From an uncultured Alistipes sp. (lineage in GTDB: Bacteria; Bacteroidota; Bacteroidia; Bacteroidales; Rikenellaceae), in the NCBI GenBank assembly GCA_900550925.1, contig URTU01000044.1, positions 1 to 14,914 on the forward strand: DNA of 14,914 bases. The letters are read 5' to 3'. Under the pieces are notes generated by a model, which searched no databases, was not told the origin of the DNA, and was given only the letters and a program-made list of their open reading frames with translations. Below are positions 7,070-13,813 of this stretch, one piece after another (positions within the stretch are counted from its first letter, which is position 1; the number at the start of each line of letters is the position of its first letter). Both the position numbers and the translations under genes were made by a program.

Positions 7070-8398
7070 ATGAAAACATTTCGATTCCTTCTTGCAGCGC
7101 TTATTGCAGCCACGTCGGTTCCGTCAACCATGGCCCAGCCGCGCCACAATGATTACCAACCGGTAGTCTATCTGATCGGGACTCAGAAAGTGACTGCATC
7201 GGACCCGGGCTGCGATACCCCCTGCAGCCGTCACCAACTGGCCGTCGACCGCGCGATACTCGACTTCCTGGAGACGCAACGCAGCGGATTCCAACAACCG
7301 ATGCTGCCTCATATGATATTTTCGAGCCGCACCAACAAGGTCTCCTTCGCCATCGGCGGCAATGTCAACATGCGTGTGGGCTATGACTTCAAGGGCATCG
7401 TGAACAACAAGGATTTCGTCACCTACGACATACCCGTCCCCGGGAATTACAACACCCGCCAGAAGCTTATGATGGATGCCTCGACATCGCGGATATTCTT
7501 CAAGGCCATTGCCAACACCTCCGCACTGGGACGCGTGGTGGCAATGATCGAGACCGATTTCCGCGGCAGCAGCAACTATGCCCCGCGTATCCGGCTGGCA
7601 TACGTATCGTTCCTCGGGTTCACGCTGGGCCGCGACGTCACCACATTCTGCGACCTCAATTCCTCTCCCAGGACCATCGATTTCGAAGGCCCGAATGCCT
7701 ATAACTTCAATTTCAATACAATGATCCGCTATTCGCGCCATTTCGGGCGCCACTTCTCGATGGGCGTGGCCGCCGAGATGCCCGAAGTCAGTGCAACATA
7801 CGGCGAAACATTCGCATCGCTGCACCAGCGCGTTCCCGATTTTCCGATGTATGTCCAATATACATGGGGACACCGTCAGAACAGCCATATCCGTGTTACG
7901 GGCGTGCTGCGCGACATGTACTACCGCAACCTGTCCCTCAATGAGAACCGTTCGGAACTGGGTTGGGGCGTACAGCTGAGCGGCAACATCGCAATCGGCG
8001 ACCGCTGGAACACATTCTTCAACGGTGTCTACGGCGAGGGCATAACCCCCTATCTGCAGGACATCACCGGCGCAGGACTCGATCTGGTGGTCAACCAGAA
8101 CGACCCGACCAAAATCAAGACCCTGCCGATGTACGGATGGTTTGCGGCCGGACAGTTCAACATCACCCCGTGGCTGTTCGTATCGGGCGGCTACTCGACC
8201 GTCGTAGTCGAGAAGAAGGATGGCTATTACACCCCCAACCAGTACAAGGAGGCTCAGTACATCTTCGGCAACTGTTTCTGCCACATAACGCCTCGTTTCC
8301 AGGTTGCTATGGAGTATCTGCACGGCACCCGCACAAACATGAGCGGCGAGAAAAACAGTGCAAACCGCATTCAGGCCATGGTACAATACAATTTTTAG
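7070..8398 (+). CDS. DcaP-like outer-membrane porin
   Basis: A 442-residue outer-membrane protein. Residues 1-22 are a signal peptide (ending STMA before Gln23). After a short helical linker around 50-75 (SRHQLAVDRAILDFLETQ) comes a barrel-like region of alternating polar and aromatic residues: FAIGGNVNMRVGYDFKG, MIETDFRG, RLAYVSFLGFTLGRDVTTF, and so on to a terminal strand ending VQYNF, the C-terminal Phe expected for barrel assembly. The arrangement of N-terminal helix then porin barrel fits the DcaP family of trimeric porins, named for dicarboxylate uptake in Acinetobacter; the substrate here is unknown. I use the ATG at 7070, which begins the signal peptide; the TTG at 7064 is a poorer start. 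It contains two Cys pairs (CDTPC near 48-52 and CFC near the end), unusual for a porin. No clear promoter motif is visible. It is divergent from the phosphoesterase gene and does not share a transcript with trpB2, which has its own promoter. Confidence 0.78.
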   Translation: MKTFRFLLAALIAATSVPSTMAQPRHNDYQPVVYLIGTQKVTASDPGCDTPCSRHQLAVDRAILDFLETQRSGFQQPMLPHMIFSSRTNKVSFAIGGNVNMRVGYDFKGIVNNKDFVTYDIPVPGNYNTRQKLMMDASTSRIFFKAIANTSALGRVVAMIETDFRGSSNYAPRIRLAYVSFLGFTLGRDVTTFCDLNSSPRTIDFEGPNAYNFNFNTMIRYSRHFGRHFSMGVAAEMPEVSATYGETFASLHQRVPDFPMYVQYTWGHRQNSHIRVTGVLRDMYYRNLSLNENRSELGWGVQLSGNIAIGDRWNTFFNGVYGEGITPYLQDITGAGLDLVVNQNDPTKIKTLPMYGWFAAGQFNITPWLFVSGGYSTVVVEKKDGYYTPNQYKEAQYIFGNCFCHITPRFQVAMEYLHGTRTNMSGEKNSANRIQAMVQYNF

Positions 8399-8421
8399 GG
8401 TGTAAATTTGTTGCCGGAAAA

Positions 8422-8453
8422 TTTGGATAATCGCAAATTTTGTCATTACTTTG
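8422..8453 (+). promoter_or_regulatory. Promoter of the trpB2 leader transcript
   Basis: TTTG (8422-8425), a 20-base spacer and TTACTTTG (8446-8453) fit the Bacteroidota promoter pattern with one mismatch in the -7 element (T for A at its second base). Transcription would begin near 8460, giving about 23 bases before the leader peptide ATG and about 236 bases before trpB2. Confidence 0.65.
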
Positions 8454-8482
8454 CATCAACGAAACAAACGAACACAGTGACT

Positions 8483-8539
8483 ATGAAAATATCTGCACAG
8501 TATTGGTGGTGGCACTCCTTGTTACGAAGTAAACAATGA
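8483..8539 (+). CDS. trpL: trp leader peptide (18 residues, three tandem Trp)
   Basis: The short reading frame MKISAQYWWWHSLLRSKQ has Trp codons at 8504-8512 and a TGA at 8537-8539. Three tandem UGG codons in 18 are very unlikely by chance, and they sit where a stalled ribosome would cover the first strand of the downstream attenuator. The peptide itself should have no function other than sensing charged tRNA-Trp. The frame is too short for usual gene finders. Symbol by analogy to the enterobacterial leader; sequence is not homologous as far as I can see. Confidence 0.88.
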   Translation: MKISAQYWWWHSLLRSKQ

Positions 8540-8619
8540 GCCATTGACCGTGTGCATGTATGACAGATTCACGATATAGAAAAAAAGACCGTTGTTTACT
8601 TCCGAACAGCGGTCTTTTT
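8519..8619 (+). promoter_or_regulatory. Tryptophan transcription attenuator (antiterminator/terminator switch)
   Basis: Three competing helices are visible. Strand 1 TTGTTAC (8519-8525) pairs with strand 2 GTAAACAA (8529-8536) with one bulged A. Strand 2 with flanks, GAAGTAAACAA (8526-8536), is a perfect 11-bp complement of strand 3, TTGTTTACTTC (8592-8602), extendable to 13 bp with one wobble; this is the antiterminator. Strand 3 also makes the left arm of the terminator (8582-8596 with 8605-8619). A ribosome stalled at the Trp codons 8504-8512 would cover strand 1, free strand 2 to bind strand 3, and let transcription continue into trpB2. With ample Trp-tRNA the terminator forms. It may belong to the known Bacteroid-trp RNA motif in Rfam; I cannot test this. 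Confidence 0.87.
8582..8619 (+). terminator. Attenuator terminator hairpin upstream of trpB2
   Basis: A 15-bp stem with one G-T wobble (8582-8596 with 8605-8619) closes an 8-base loop (TACTTCCG). The right arm ends in five T, serving as both stem and release tract. It is the conditional terminator of the trp leader. Confidence 0.9.
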
Positions 8620-8696
8620 CTTTAGGGAAATTCAGCCTGACCAACAAGCAGAAACAAAACGGTACGAACCTCAAATCTTAAAAAACTTGATAAACT

Positions 8697-10058
8697 ATGA
8701 AAACCAAGAAATTTATCCTCGAAGAGTCGCAGATCCCACATCAATGGTATAATATCGTGGCCGACATGCCGAACCGGCCGCTTCCGCCCCTCAATCCGGC
8801 AACCAAACAGCCCGTTACCAAAGAGCAGATGTCGGCGATCTTCGCCGAGGAGCTGATGGATCAGGAGATGTCGACCGAGCGTTACATCGACATCCCCGAC
8901 GAGGTTCACGAAATGTACAAGATATACCGTTCGACGCCGCTGGTACGCGCCTACGGCCTTGAACAGGCTCTCGATACTCCGGCCAAGATCTTCTTCAAGA
9001 ACGAGAGCGTCTCGCCCGCCGGTTCGCACAAGACCAATACCGCAATCCCGCAGGCATACTACAACCACAAACAGGGAATCAAGCACCTTACCACCGAAAC
9101 CGGTGCCGGACAGTGGGGTTCGGCAATCGCAATGGCTGCACAGCACTTCGGCATCGACCTGAAGGTCTTTATGGTACGCGTAAGCTTCGACCAGAAACCC
9201 TACCGCAAGCTGATGATGAATACGTGGGGTGCGGATGTGGTTGCCTCGCCGAGCATGCTCACCGAGGCCGGAAAGGCCGCCCTGGCAAAGAACCCGAACG
9301 ATTCGGGAAGCCTGGGAATGGCGATTTCCGAGGCGGTCGAGATGGCCATCCGCGATCCCCAAGGAACGCGTTACTGCCTGGGCAGCGTGCTGAACCATGT
9401 TCTCCTGCACCAGACTATCATAGGCGAGGAAGCCCGTCTGCAGATGGAGATGGCCGATGCATACCCCGACATCGTAATCGGCTGCTTCGGCGGCGGAAGC
9501 AACTTCGGAGGTATCGGATTCCCGTTCCTGCGCGACAACCTAACCGCCGGCCGCAAGACCCGCATAGTAGCCGTCGAGCCTGAGGCCTGTCCCAAACTGA
9601 CCCGTGGAACATTCCAGTACGATTTCGGCGATGTAGCCGGTTTCACGCCGCTGCTGCCGATGTACACCCTGGGCCACAACTTCCATCCGGCAGACATACA
9701 TGCAGGCGGTCTGCGCTATCACGGAGCTGGTTCGATCGTCAGCCAGCTGCTCAAGGACAAGCTGATCGAAGCCCGTTCGGTGGCTCAGCTCGACACGATG
9801 GCTGCCGGCGTACTCTTCGCCCGCACCGAAGGTATCATTCCGGCGCCCGAATCGACCCATGCCATTGCCGTAGCAGTCAGCGAAGCTCTGAAGGCGAAGG
9901 AGGAGGGCCGCGAGAAGACCATCCTCTTCAACCTCTCAGGACATGGTCTGGTCGATCTGTATGCATACGACCAGTACTTCAAGGGGGCGCTGAAAAACTA
10001 TCACGTCTCGGATGAAGACATAAAGAAGACTGTTTCGCAGCTCGAAAAGATTTTGTAG
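8697..10058 (+). CDS. trpB: TrpB2-type tryptophan synthase beta chain
   Basis: A 453-residue PLP enzyme that makes tryptophan from indole and serine, in the cytoplasm. It belongs to the TrpB2 subgroup (TIGR01415-like), not the TrpB1 that partners TrpA: it is longer than the roughly 400 residues of TrpB1, has an N-terminal extension (LPPLNPATKQPV), and carries ETGAGQWG (134-141) where TrpB1 has ETGAGQHG. The PLP lysine is Lys112 in SPAGSHKTN, the catalytic Glu is Glu134, and the phosphate-binding glycine loop is CFGGGSNFGG at 263-272. No trpA or other trp gene flanks it; a terminator follows at 10087, so it is transcribed alone. A Trp attenuator precedes it, which independently supports a role in tryptophan supply. 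TrpB2 enzymes are often thought to salvage free indole or replace TrpB1; which applies here cannot be told from the window. Confidence 0.95.
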   Translation: MKTKKFILEESQIPHQWYNIVADMPNRPLPPLNPATKQPVTKEQMSAIFAEELMDQEMSTERYIDIPDEVHEMYKIYRSTPLVRAYGLEQALDTPAKIFFKNESVSPAGSHKTNTAIPQAYYNHKQGIKHLTTETGAGQWGSAIAMAAQHFGIDLKVFMVRVSFDQKPYRKLMMNTWGADVVASPSMLTEAGKAALAKNPNDSGSLGMAISEAVEMAIRDPQGTRYCLGSVLNHVLLHQTIIGEEARLQMEMADAYPDIVIGCFGGGSNFGGIGFPFLRDNLTAGRKTRIVAVEPEACPKLTRGTFQYDFGDVAGFTPLLPMYTLGHNFHPADIHAGGLRYHGAGSIVSQLLKDKLIEARSVAQLDTMAAGVLFARTEGIIPAPESTHAIAVAVSEALKAKEEGREKTILFNLSGHGLVDLYAYDQYFKGALKNYHVSDEDIKKTVSQLEKIL

Positions 10059-10086
10059 AGCTAACAGGATACAGGTTAGTAAGGTG

Positions 10087-10125
10087 ACGGACGTGGCGGA
10101 GCAAATCCTGCCGCGTCCGTTTTTT
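10087..10125 (+). terminator. Intrinsic terminator after trpB2
   Basis: A 12-bp stem, CGGACGTGGCGG (10088-10099) with CTGCCGCGTCCG (10108-10119), has two G-T wobbles and is followed by six T at 10120-10125. A weaker 5-bp hairpin, CTAAC/GTTAG (10061-10079), sits just before it. Confidence 0.9.
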
Positions 10126-10251
10126 GTTCACGAATGCAATGGGACGTAGTCCACGTTTCACGAATCAGATGCAGACCTATACCAACCGACCCGCATTGGC
10201 CGCCGCGGGCAGTTTTATGTTTATGGCCGTTTCGGATTGCCGGGATTGCGA

Positions 10252-10284
10252 GCCTATCGTTTCTGATTGCCGGCCTATCGTTTC
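10252..10284. repeat. Short imperfect tandem repeat with 21-base period
   Basis: GCCTATCGTTTC occurs at 10252-10263 and again at 10273-10284. GTTTC(G/T)GATTGCCGG also occurs at about 10229-10243 and 10259-10273. The second GCCTATCG copy contains the stop codon of the leftward DUF4491 gene (10275-10277). It is probably a local duplication at the gene end. Confidence 0.5.
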
Positions 10285-10616
10285 GGGGTGTGTGACTCTC
10301 TTTCAGGCTTGCGGGGCACTCGCTTCGGATTGGCCGGGAACCACCCCTTCTCCACCCTTTTGCGCTGGGCGAAGAGTTCGCCTATTCCCCACAGCGATGA
10401 GAATCCCGTCACGCCGCACAGCGACGACAAGATAACGTTCTCCAGGAGCAGCGATCCGACGATTCCGGCAATTCCCACGACGAGGAAGGCCCACCAGCAC
10501 CCGACGCCGAAATAGTATTCGCCCTTGATGACCAGCGGATGGAAGAGCCCGATGACAAGGAATGTGAGCGCCCCGATAACCACGCCCGAAAGATTGTTCC
10601 CGATGATAAAATCCAT
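10275..10616 (-). CDS. DUF4491 family small membrane protein
   Basis: A 113-residue protein recognised as DUF4491 from its conserved sequence: LVIGLFHPLVIKGEYYFG, CWWAFLVVGI, ENVILSSLCGVTGFSSLWGIGELFAQRKRVEKGWFPANPKR. It has three or so hydrophobic segments (about 9-25, 39-58 and 62-78) with a basic C-terminal end, so it is an inner-membrane protein. Function is unknown for the family, which is common in Bacteroidota and some Firmicutes. I use the ATG at 10616; a TTG at 10625 would add three residues. A perfect -7 element (10639-10646) lies just upstream. The last dozen residues (PRKPERESHTPKR) go past the usual family end, and the short repeat at the stop codon may explain this. It converges with trpB2 and shares no transcript with its neighbours. 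Confidence 0.87.
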   Translation of the reverse strand: MDFIIGNNLSGVVIGALTFLVIGLFHPLVIKGEYYFGVGCWWAFLVVGIAGIVGSLLLENVILSSLCGVTGFSSLWGIGELFAQRKRVEKGWFPANPKRVPRKPERESHTPKR

Positions 10617-10638
10617 AACAAACAAGAGTTTTAAGCCT

Positions 10639-10646
10639 CAAAGATA
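10639..10646 (-). promoter_or_regulatory. -7 promoter element for the DUF4491 gene
   Basis: On the minus strand this reads TATCTTTG, a perfect TAnnTTTG match, giving a leader of about 15 bases before the ATG at 10616. No clear TTG is present 19-21 bases further upstream, so the -33 element is weak. Confidence 0.55.
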
Positions 10647-10761
10647 CGAAATATTTTCTTCTGCGGCCGCCATATGAAATGCCGTACAATTTTTCTGCCG
10701 TGGCGGGGAATTTGCCCGTAAGGCTATGCGATATCCGCACCGTAATATGCAAGGCGGAGTA

Positions 10762-10792
10762 TTGCAGGAATCGACGGCATTCACTATATTTG
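10762..10792 (+). promoter_or_regulatory. Promoter of the capA-like/SDR operon
   Basis: TTG (10762-10764), a 20-base spacer and TATATTTG (10785-10792) match the Bacteroidota consensus fully. Transcription would start near 10799, about 50 bases before the ATG at 10850. Confidence 0.72.
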
Positions 10793-10849
10793 TTATCGGG
10801 AAACACCCGACAGAGTCTGTCGCCGTAGAACAATTCAAGAGACGACCGA

Positions 10850-11968
10850 ATGAGAAGATTCGTCAAATGGCTTTCGTACCTGTTGTCGAGCGTTGCGGTT
10901 GCGGCCGGAACGGCATTCGTGTTCTGGCATCACGATTGCTTGGTGTTATCCGAAGAACTTCTGCGCGCAGGGGCCGTGCCAACGCCCCGCATCACCCGTG
11001 CGACACTGTTGTTCGGCGGCGATGTGATGGTGCACAAACCTCAATTGGAGGAGGCACTCGGACCAAACGGTTACAGTTTCGACACGACATTCTCCCTGCT
11101 CGGCGAGCTGTTCGATTCGGTCGACCTGGCGGTTGTGAATTTCGAAACCACCCTCCGCCGGCAGCCTCCCTTTACGGGTTACCCCTGTTTCCGGTCTCCG
11201 GAGGCCATTGCCGGGGCATTGAAACGGATCGGGGTGGATGCCGTCATGCTGGCCAACAACCACATCTGCGACGGTGCCGCCGAAGGCATCTCCCAGACCG
11301 TTGACGCCATGCAACAATACGGAATTGCCTATACCGGCGCCTTCTCCGATTCGACGCAGATCGATTCGCGTAATCCGCTCTACCTCGATGCCGGTCCGAT
11401 GACCGTCGCCATACTCAACTACACGTTCGGGACCAACGGGCTGCCCGTTCCCAAAGGGATGGCCGTAAATCGTATCGACACGGTCAGGATGGGCGAGGAC
11501 CTCGCCCGCATCGACACCTCACGGGCCGATATCGTATGCGTGATGCTTCACTGGGGTGAAGAGTACATGCGCACCCCCTCCCGCCAGCAACAGCAGATAG
11601 CTTCATTTCTGCGCGGCAGGGGCGTCCGGCTCATCATAGGCAGCCATCCGCACGTGATACAGCCCATCGAATGCGATCCGCACGGAGCGTGGGCCGTAGC
11701 ATACTCGCTCGGGAACATGGTTTCGAACCAGCAATGGCGTTTCAGCGACGGCGGAATGCTGCTGCATGTCGAACTGACCCGGGTCGGGAATGCACCGGTT
11801 TCGATCCGTCTGCAGCCGATTCCGGTCTGGGTCTTCCCCCACGGGCACATCATACTGCCGGAAGCGGTTGCCGATACGCTTTCGATGCCGGAATATCTCC
11901 GCATGCGCTACCAACGCTTCAAGGATGATTTCAACCAGATGATTCAAAACCAGCAAAACACCATATGA
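10850..11968 (+). CDS. CapA-like metallophosphatase (poly-gamma-glutamate synthesis PgsA/CapA family)
   Basis: A 372-residue protein with an N-terminal hydrophobic anchor at about 7-26, then a CapA (PF09587) metallophosphatase-like domain facing the periplasm. Family motifs in order: FGGDVM with Asp58, VNFETTL with Asn97 and Glu99, LANNHICD with Asn137 and His138, LHWGEEY at 233-239, GSHPHVIQP at 264-272 with His266 and His268, and YSLGNMV with Asn289. These cover the expected metal and catalytic positions. Despite the family name, no pgsB/capB or pgsC/capC gene is nearby, so poly-gamma-glutamate synthesis is unlikely; many CapA proteins outside such operons have unknown envelope roles. Start ATG 10850 sits downstream of a clear promoter. 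Its stop overlaps the start of the SDR gene (ATGA), so the two are cotranscribed and probably translationally coupled. Confidence 0.9.
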   Translation: MRRFVKWLSYLLSSVAVAAGTAFVFWHHDCLVLSEELLRAGAVPTPRITRATLLFGGDVMVHKPQLEEALGPNGYSFDTTFSLLGELFDSVDLAVVNFETTLRRQPPFTGYPCFRSPEAIAGALKRIGVDAVMLANNHICDGAAEGISQTVDAMQQYGIAYTGAFSDSTQIDSRNPLYLDAGPMTVAILNYTFGTNGLPVPKGMAVNRIDTVRMGEDLARIDTSRADIVCVMLHWGEEYMRTPSRQQQQIASFLRGRGVRLIIGSHPHVIQPIECDPHGAWAVAYSLGNMVSNQQWRFSDGGMLLHVELTRVGNAPVSIRLQPIPVWVFPHGHIILPEAVADTLSMPEYLRMRYQRFKDDFNQMIQNQQNTI

Positions 11969-12714
11969 CAATGAAAAGTATCGTAATCATGGGTGCAACC
12001 TCGGGCATAGGCCGTGCCGTTGCCGAACGCTTCATATCGCGCGGATATATGGTCGGTGTATGCGGCCGGCGGGCACAAGAACTCGAACGGCTGCGAGCGT
12101 TGGCGCCGGAGCGTGTCCATACGGCCGTCATCGACATAACCCGTCCAGAAGCCGACACGCAGCTGCTCGAACTGTTCGGCCGGATGGACGGTGTCGACAC
12201 CTACTTCCACATATCCGGATCGGGGCAGCGCAATTCCGCCCTCGAACCCTCGGCGGAGATCGATACGCTGCGACTCAACGGCGAGGGCTTCGTGCGCATG
12301 GTCGACTGCGCCTACCGTTATTTCAGGGAGCGCGGCGGCGGGCAGATAGCTGCCGTAACGAGTATCGCAGGTACCAAGGGACTCGGGGCCGCACCGGCAT
12401 ACTCGGCCACAAAGCGCATGCAGACAATCTACCTCCAAAGCCTGGCGCAATTGAGCCACATGAACGGCGTCGCAATATCGATCACCGACATAAGGCCCGG
12501 CTTCATCGATACGGCGCTGCTCGATACCGATTCGCACCGCTACCCGATGCTCATGAATGTGTCGTATGCGGCCGACCGCATCGTACGTGCGGTGATACGC
12601 CGCCGCAGGGTCAGGATCATCGACTGGAAGTACCGTATCTTCACGGCCGTATGGAGATCCGTTCCCAACTTCATCTGGGAGCGGATGAAGATCGATGCTT
12701 CCGAACGCCGGTAA
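11965..12714 (+). CDS. Short-chain dehydrogenase/reductase (SDR), classical type
   Basis: A 249-residue NAD(P)-dependent oxidoreductase with a Rossmann fold. The cofactor-binding loop GATSGIG is at 10-16, and the catalytic residues are Asn105 (LRLNGEG), Ser133 (VTSIAG), Tyr146 and Lys150 (YSATK). The usual NNAG after beta strand 4 is replaced by HISGSG (82-87). CGRR at 33-36 after the second strand, with adjacent Arg residues, suggests NADP(H) preference, but this is inference. The substrate is unknown. The first ATG (11965) overlaps the stop of the CapA-like gene by four bases; a second ATG at 11971 would shorten it by two residues and cannot be excluded. The gene ends in a basic tail (ERMKIDASERR). 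A strong hairpin at 12854-12895 ends the transcript about 140 bases downstream. Confidence 0.9.
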   Translation: MTMKSIVIMGATSGIGRAVAERFISRGYMVGVCGRRAQELERLRALAPERVHTAVIDITRPEADTQLLELFGRMDGVDTYFHISGSGQRNSALEPSAEIDTLRLNGEGFVRMVDCAYRYFRERGGGQIAAVTSIAGTKGLGAAPAYSATKRMQTIYLQSLAQLSHMNGVAISITDIRPGFIDTALLDTDSHRYPMLMNVSYAADRIVRAVIRRRRVRIIDWKYRIFTAVWRSVPNFIWERMKIDASERR

Positions 12715-12853
12715 ATCCGTCCGGCCGTCACAAGGCATTCCGATTACAGCTTCACGCCTGTTGCGGACAAAACGGCGGCCTTGGCGGCAACTTTGCAAGA
12801 TATTCGGCCGGCACGATCAACGGCGGTATGAAAGGACGAGGCCGATTATATGA

Positions 12854-12900
12854 AAACGGACGGATGCAACACTTGTCGGTTGCATCCGTCCGTTTGTTTT
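12854..12900. terminator. Bidirectional terminator between SDR and rubrerythrin genes
   Basis: A perfect 17-bp stem (12854-12870 with 12879-12895) closes the 8-base loop ACTTGTCG. The plus strand continues TTTGTTTTC and the minus strand continues with TTTTC, so it can terminate both converging genes. The rest of the 12715-12919 gap shows no gene. Confidence 0.88.
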
Positions 12901-12919
12901 CCGATCAGCCGTAAGGCTA

Positions 12920-13495
12920 TCAATAGTTCTCCTTCTTTGGCTCGAAGAAAGCCTGCGGATGTTGGCAAGCCGGACAAATCTTCGGAGCCTCCTTGGCCTT
13001 GCAGACATAACCGCAGTTGCGGCACTGCCACCAGATCTCGCCGTCGCGCACGAAGAAATTCCCGTCGGTCAGGCGGCTCAGCAGTTTGAGATAGCGCTTC
13101 TCATGCTCGGCCTCTACCGTTGCGATCATGCGGAATGCCACAGCGATTTCGGGGAATCCCTCCTCGTCGGCAACCTTTGCAAATTCGGGATAGAGCAACT
13201 CCCACTCCTCCTTCTCGCCCATTGCGGCAGCCAGAAGGTTCTCCTGCGTCGTGCCGATCTTGCCGGCCGGATATGCGGCAGTGATGGTCACTTCGCCACC
13301 CTCGAGGAATTTGAAGAAACGTTTTGCATGTTCTTTTTCCTGCTCGGCGGTCTCCATGAATACGCCTGCTATCTGCTCGTATCCCTCTTTCTTTGCCACA
13401 CTCGCAAAAAACGTGTAACGGCTGCGTGCCTGCGATTCGCCGGCAAACGATTTCAGAAGATTCTCTTCCGTTCTAGTTCCTTTGATGCTTTTCAT
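12920..13495 (-). CDS. rbr: Rubrerythrin
   Basis: A 191-residue non-haem di-iron peroxidase that reduces hydrogen peroxide with electrons from NADH via rubredoxin-type carriers, protecting anaerobes from oxidative stress in the cytoplasm. The N-terminal ferritin-like four-helix domain carries the iron ligands Glu20, Glu53, His56, Glu94, Glu97, Glu128 and His131. The C-terminal rubredoxin-like domain has C158-x2-C161 and C174-x2-C177. Numbering agrees with what I recall for the Desulfovibrio vulgaris protein, and length is normal. The start ATG at 13495 has a TAnnTTTG element at 13539-13546 upstream. No adjacent regulator gene (for example oxyR or perR) is in the window. It shares a bidirectional terminator with the converging SDR gene. 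Confidence 0.97.
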   Translation of the reverse strand: MKSIKGTRTEENLLKSFAGESQARSRYTFFASVAKKEGYEQIAGVFMETAEQEKEHAKRFFKFLEGGEVTITAAYPAGKIGTTQENLLAAAMGEKEEWELLYPEFAKVADEEGFPEIAVAFRMIATVEAEHEKRYLKLLSRLTDGNFFVRDGEIWWQCRNCGYVCKAKEAPKICPACQHPQAFFEPKKENY

Positions 13496-13538
13496 AACAA
13501 TTTTCTTTTGTAGTTATCGATCTCTGTTTTCTTGTCAG

Positions 13539-13546
13539 CAAAAATA
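13539..13546 (-). promoter_or_regulatory. rbr: -7 promoter element for rubrerythrin
   Basis: On the minus strand this reads TATTTTTG, matching TAnnTTTG, which puts the transcript start near 13532 and gives a leader of about 37 bases. No TTG is visible at the usual -33 distance, so an activator may be needed (inference). Confidence 0.5.
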
Positions 13547-13560
13547 ATAACTAAAGTTGA

Positions 13561-13771
13561 AATTGAGCACTTTTTCCCCATAATTTGTTTTTATACACCT
13601 ATTTGAATCAGTGATACGTCCTTTCGGAAGATTCTCTGACAGAAACCTGTCGGTCGGCACCGCACTACTCTTTCGAATAGAGTTTCCGCATTCGGGGCCC
13701 GGACAAACCGTCGCAACCATACAAAATCTTGCTTTCATCGGACGGATTATGCTTTTTCGCCGTTATTTTCG
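13561..13771. other. Divergent intergenic region between rbr and ettA
   Basis: Between the two promoters I see two small hairpins, GACAG-AAAC-CTGTC near 13638-13651 and ACTCT/AGAGT near 13667-13683, but no convincing gene. A 67-codon leftward frame (13738-13535) begins with ATG but overlaps the rbr promoter and has no recognisable motif. Possible regulatory role only. Confidence 0.35.
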
Positions 13772-13779
13772 TATCTTTG
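13772..13779 (+). promoter_or_regulatory. -7 promoter element for the ettA-like gene
   Basis: TATCTTTG matches TAnnTTTG exactly, placing the transcript start near 13786 and giving a leader of about 28 bases before the ATG at 13814. A -33 TTG is not evident. Confidence 0.55.
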
Positions 13780-13813
13780 CCTCTCAGTAAATAGCAAAAC
13801 TATCTCAATCAAT

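Noticed and set aside
7124..8446. A 440-codon open frame on the minus strand opposite the porin
   Set aside because: Same reason: a shadow of the porin's codon bias, without motif or promoter, and it runs over the trpB2 promoter region.
10850..11968. A poly-gamma-glutamate capsule locus
   Set aside because: Only the CapA-like protein is present; no ligase (CapB/PgsB) or CapC/PgsC gene is adjacent.
13535..13738. A 67-codon leftward frame between rbr and ettA
   Set aside because: It overlaps the rbr promoter, has no promoter of its own that I can see, and its sequence resembles no family; kept only as part of the intergenic note.
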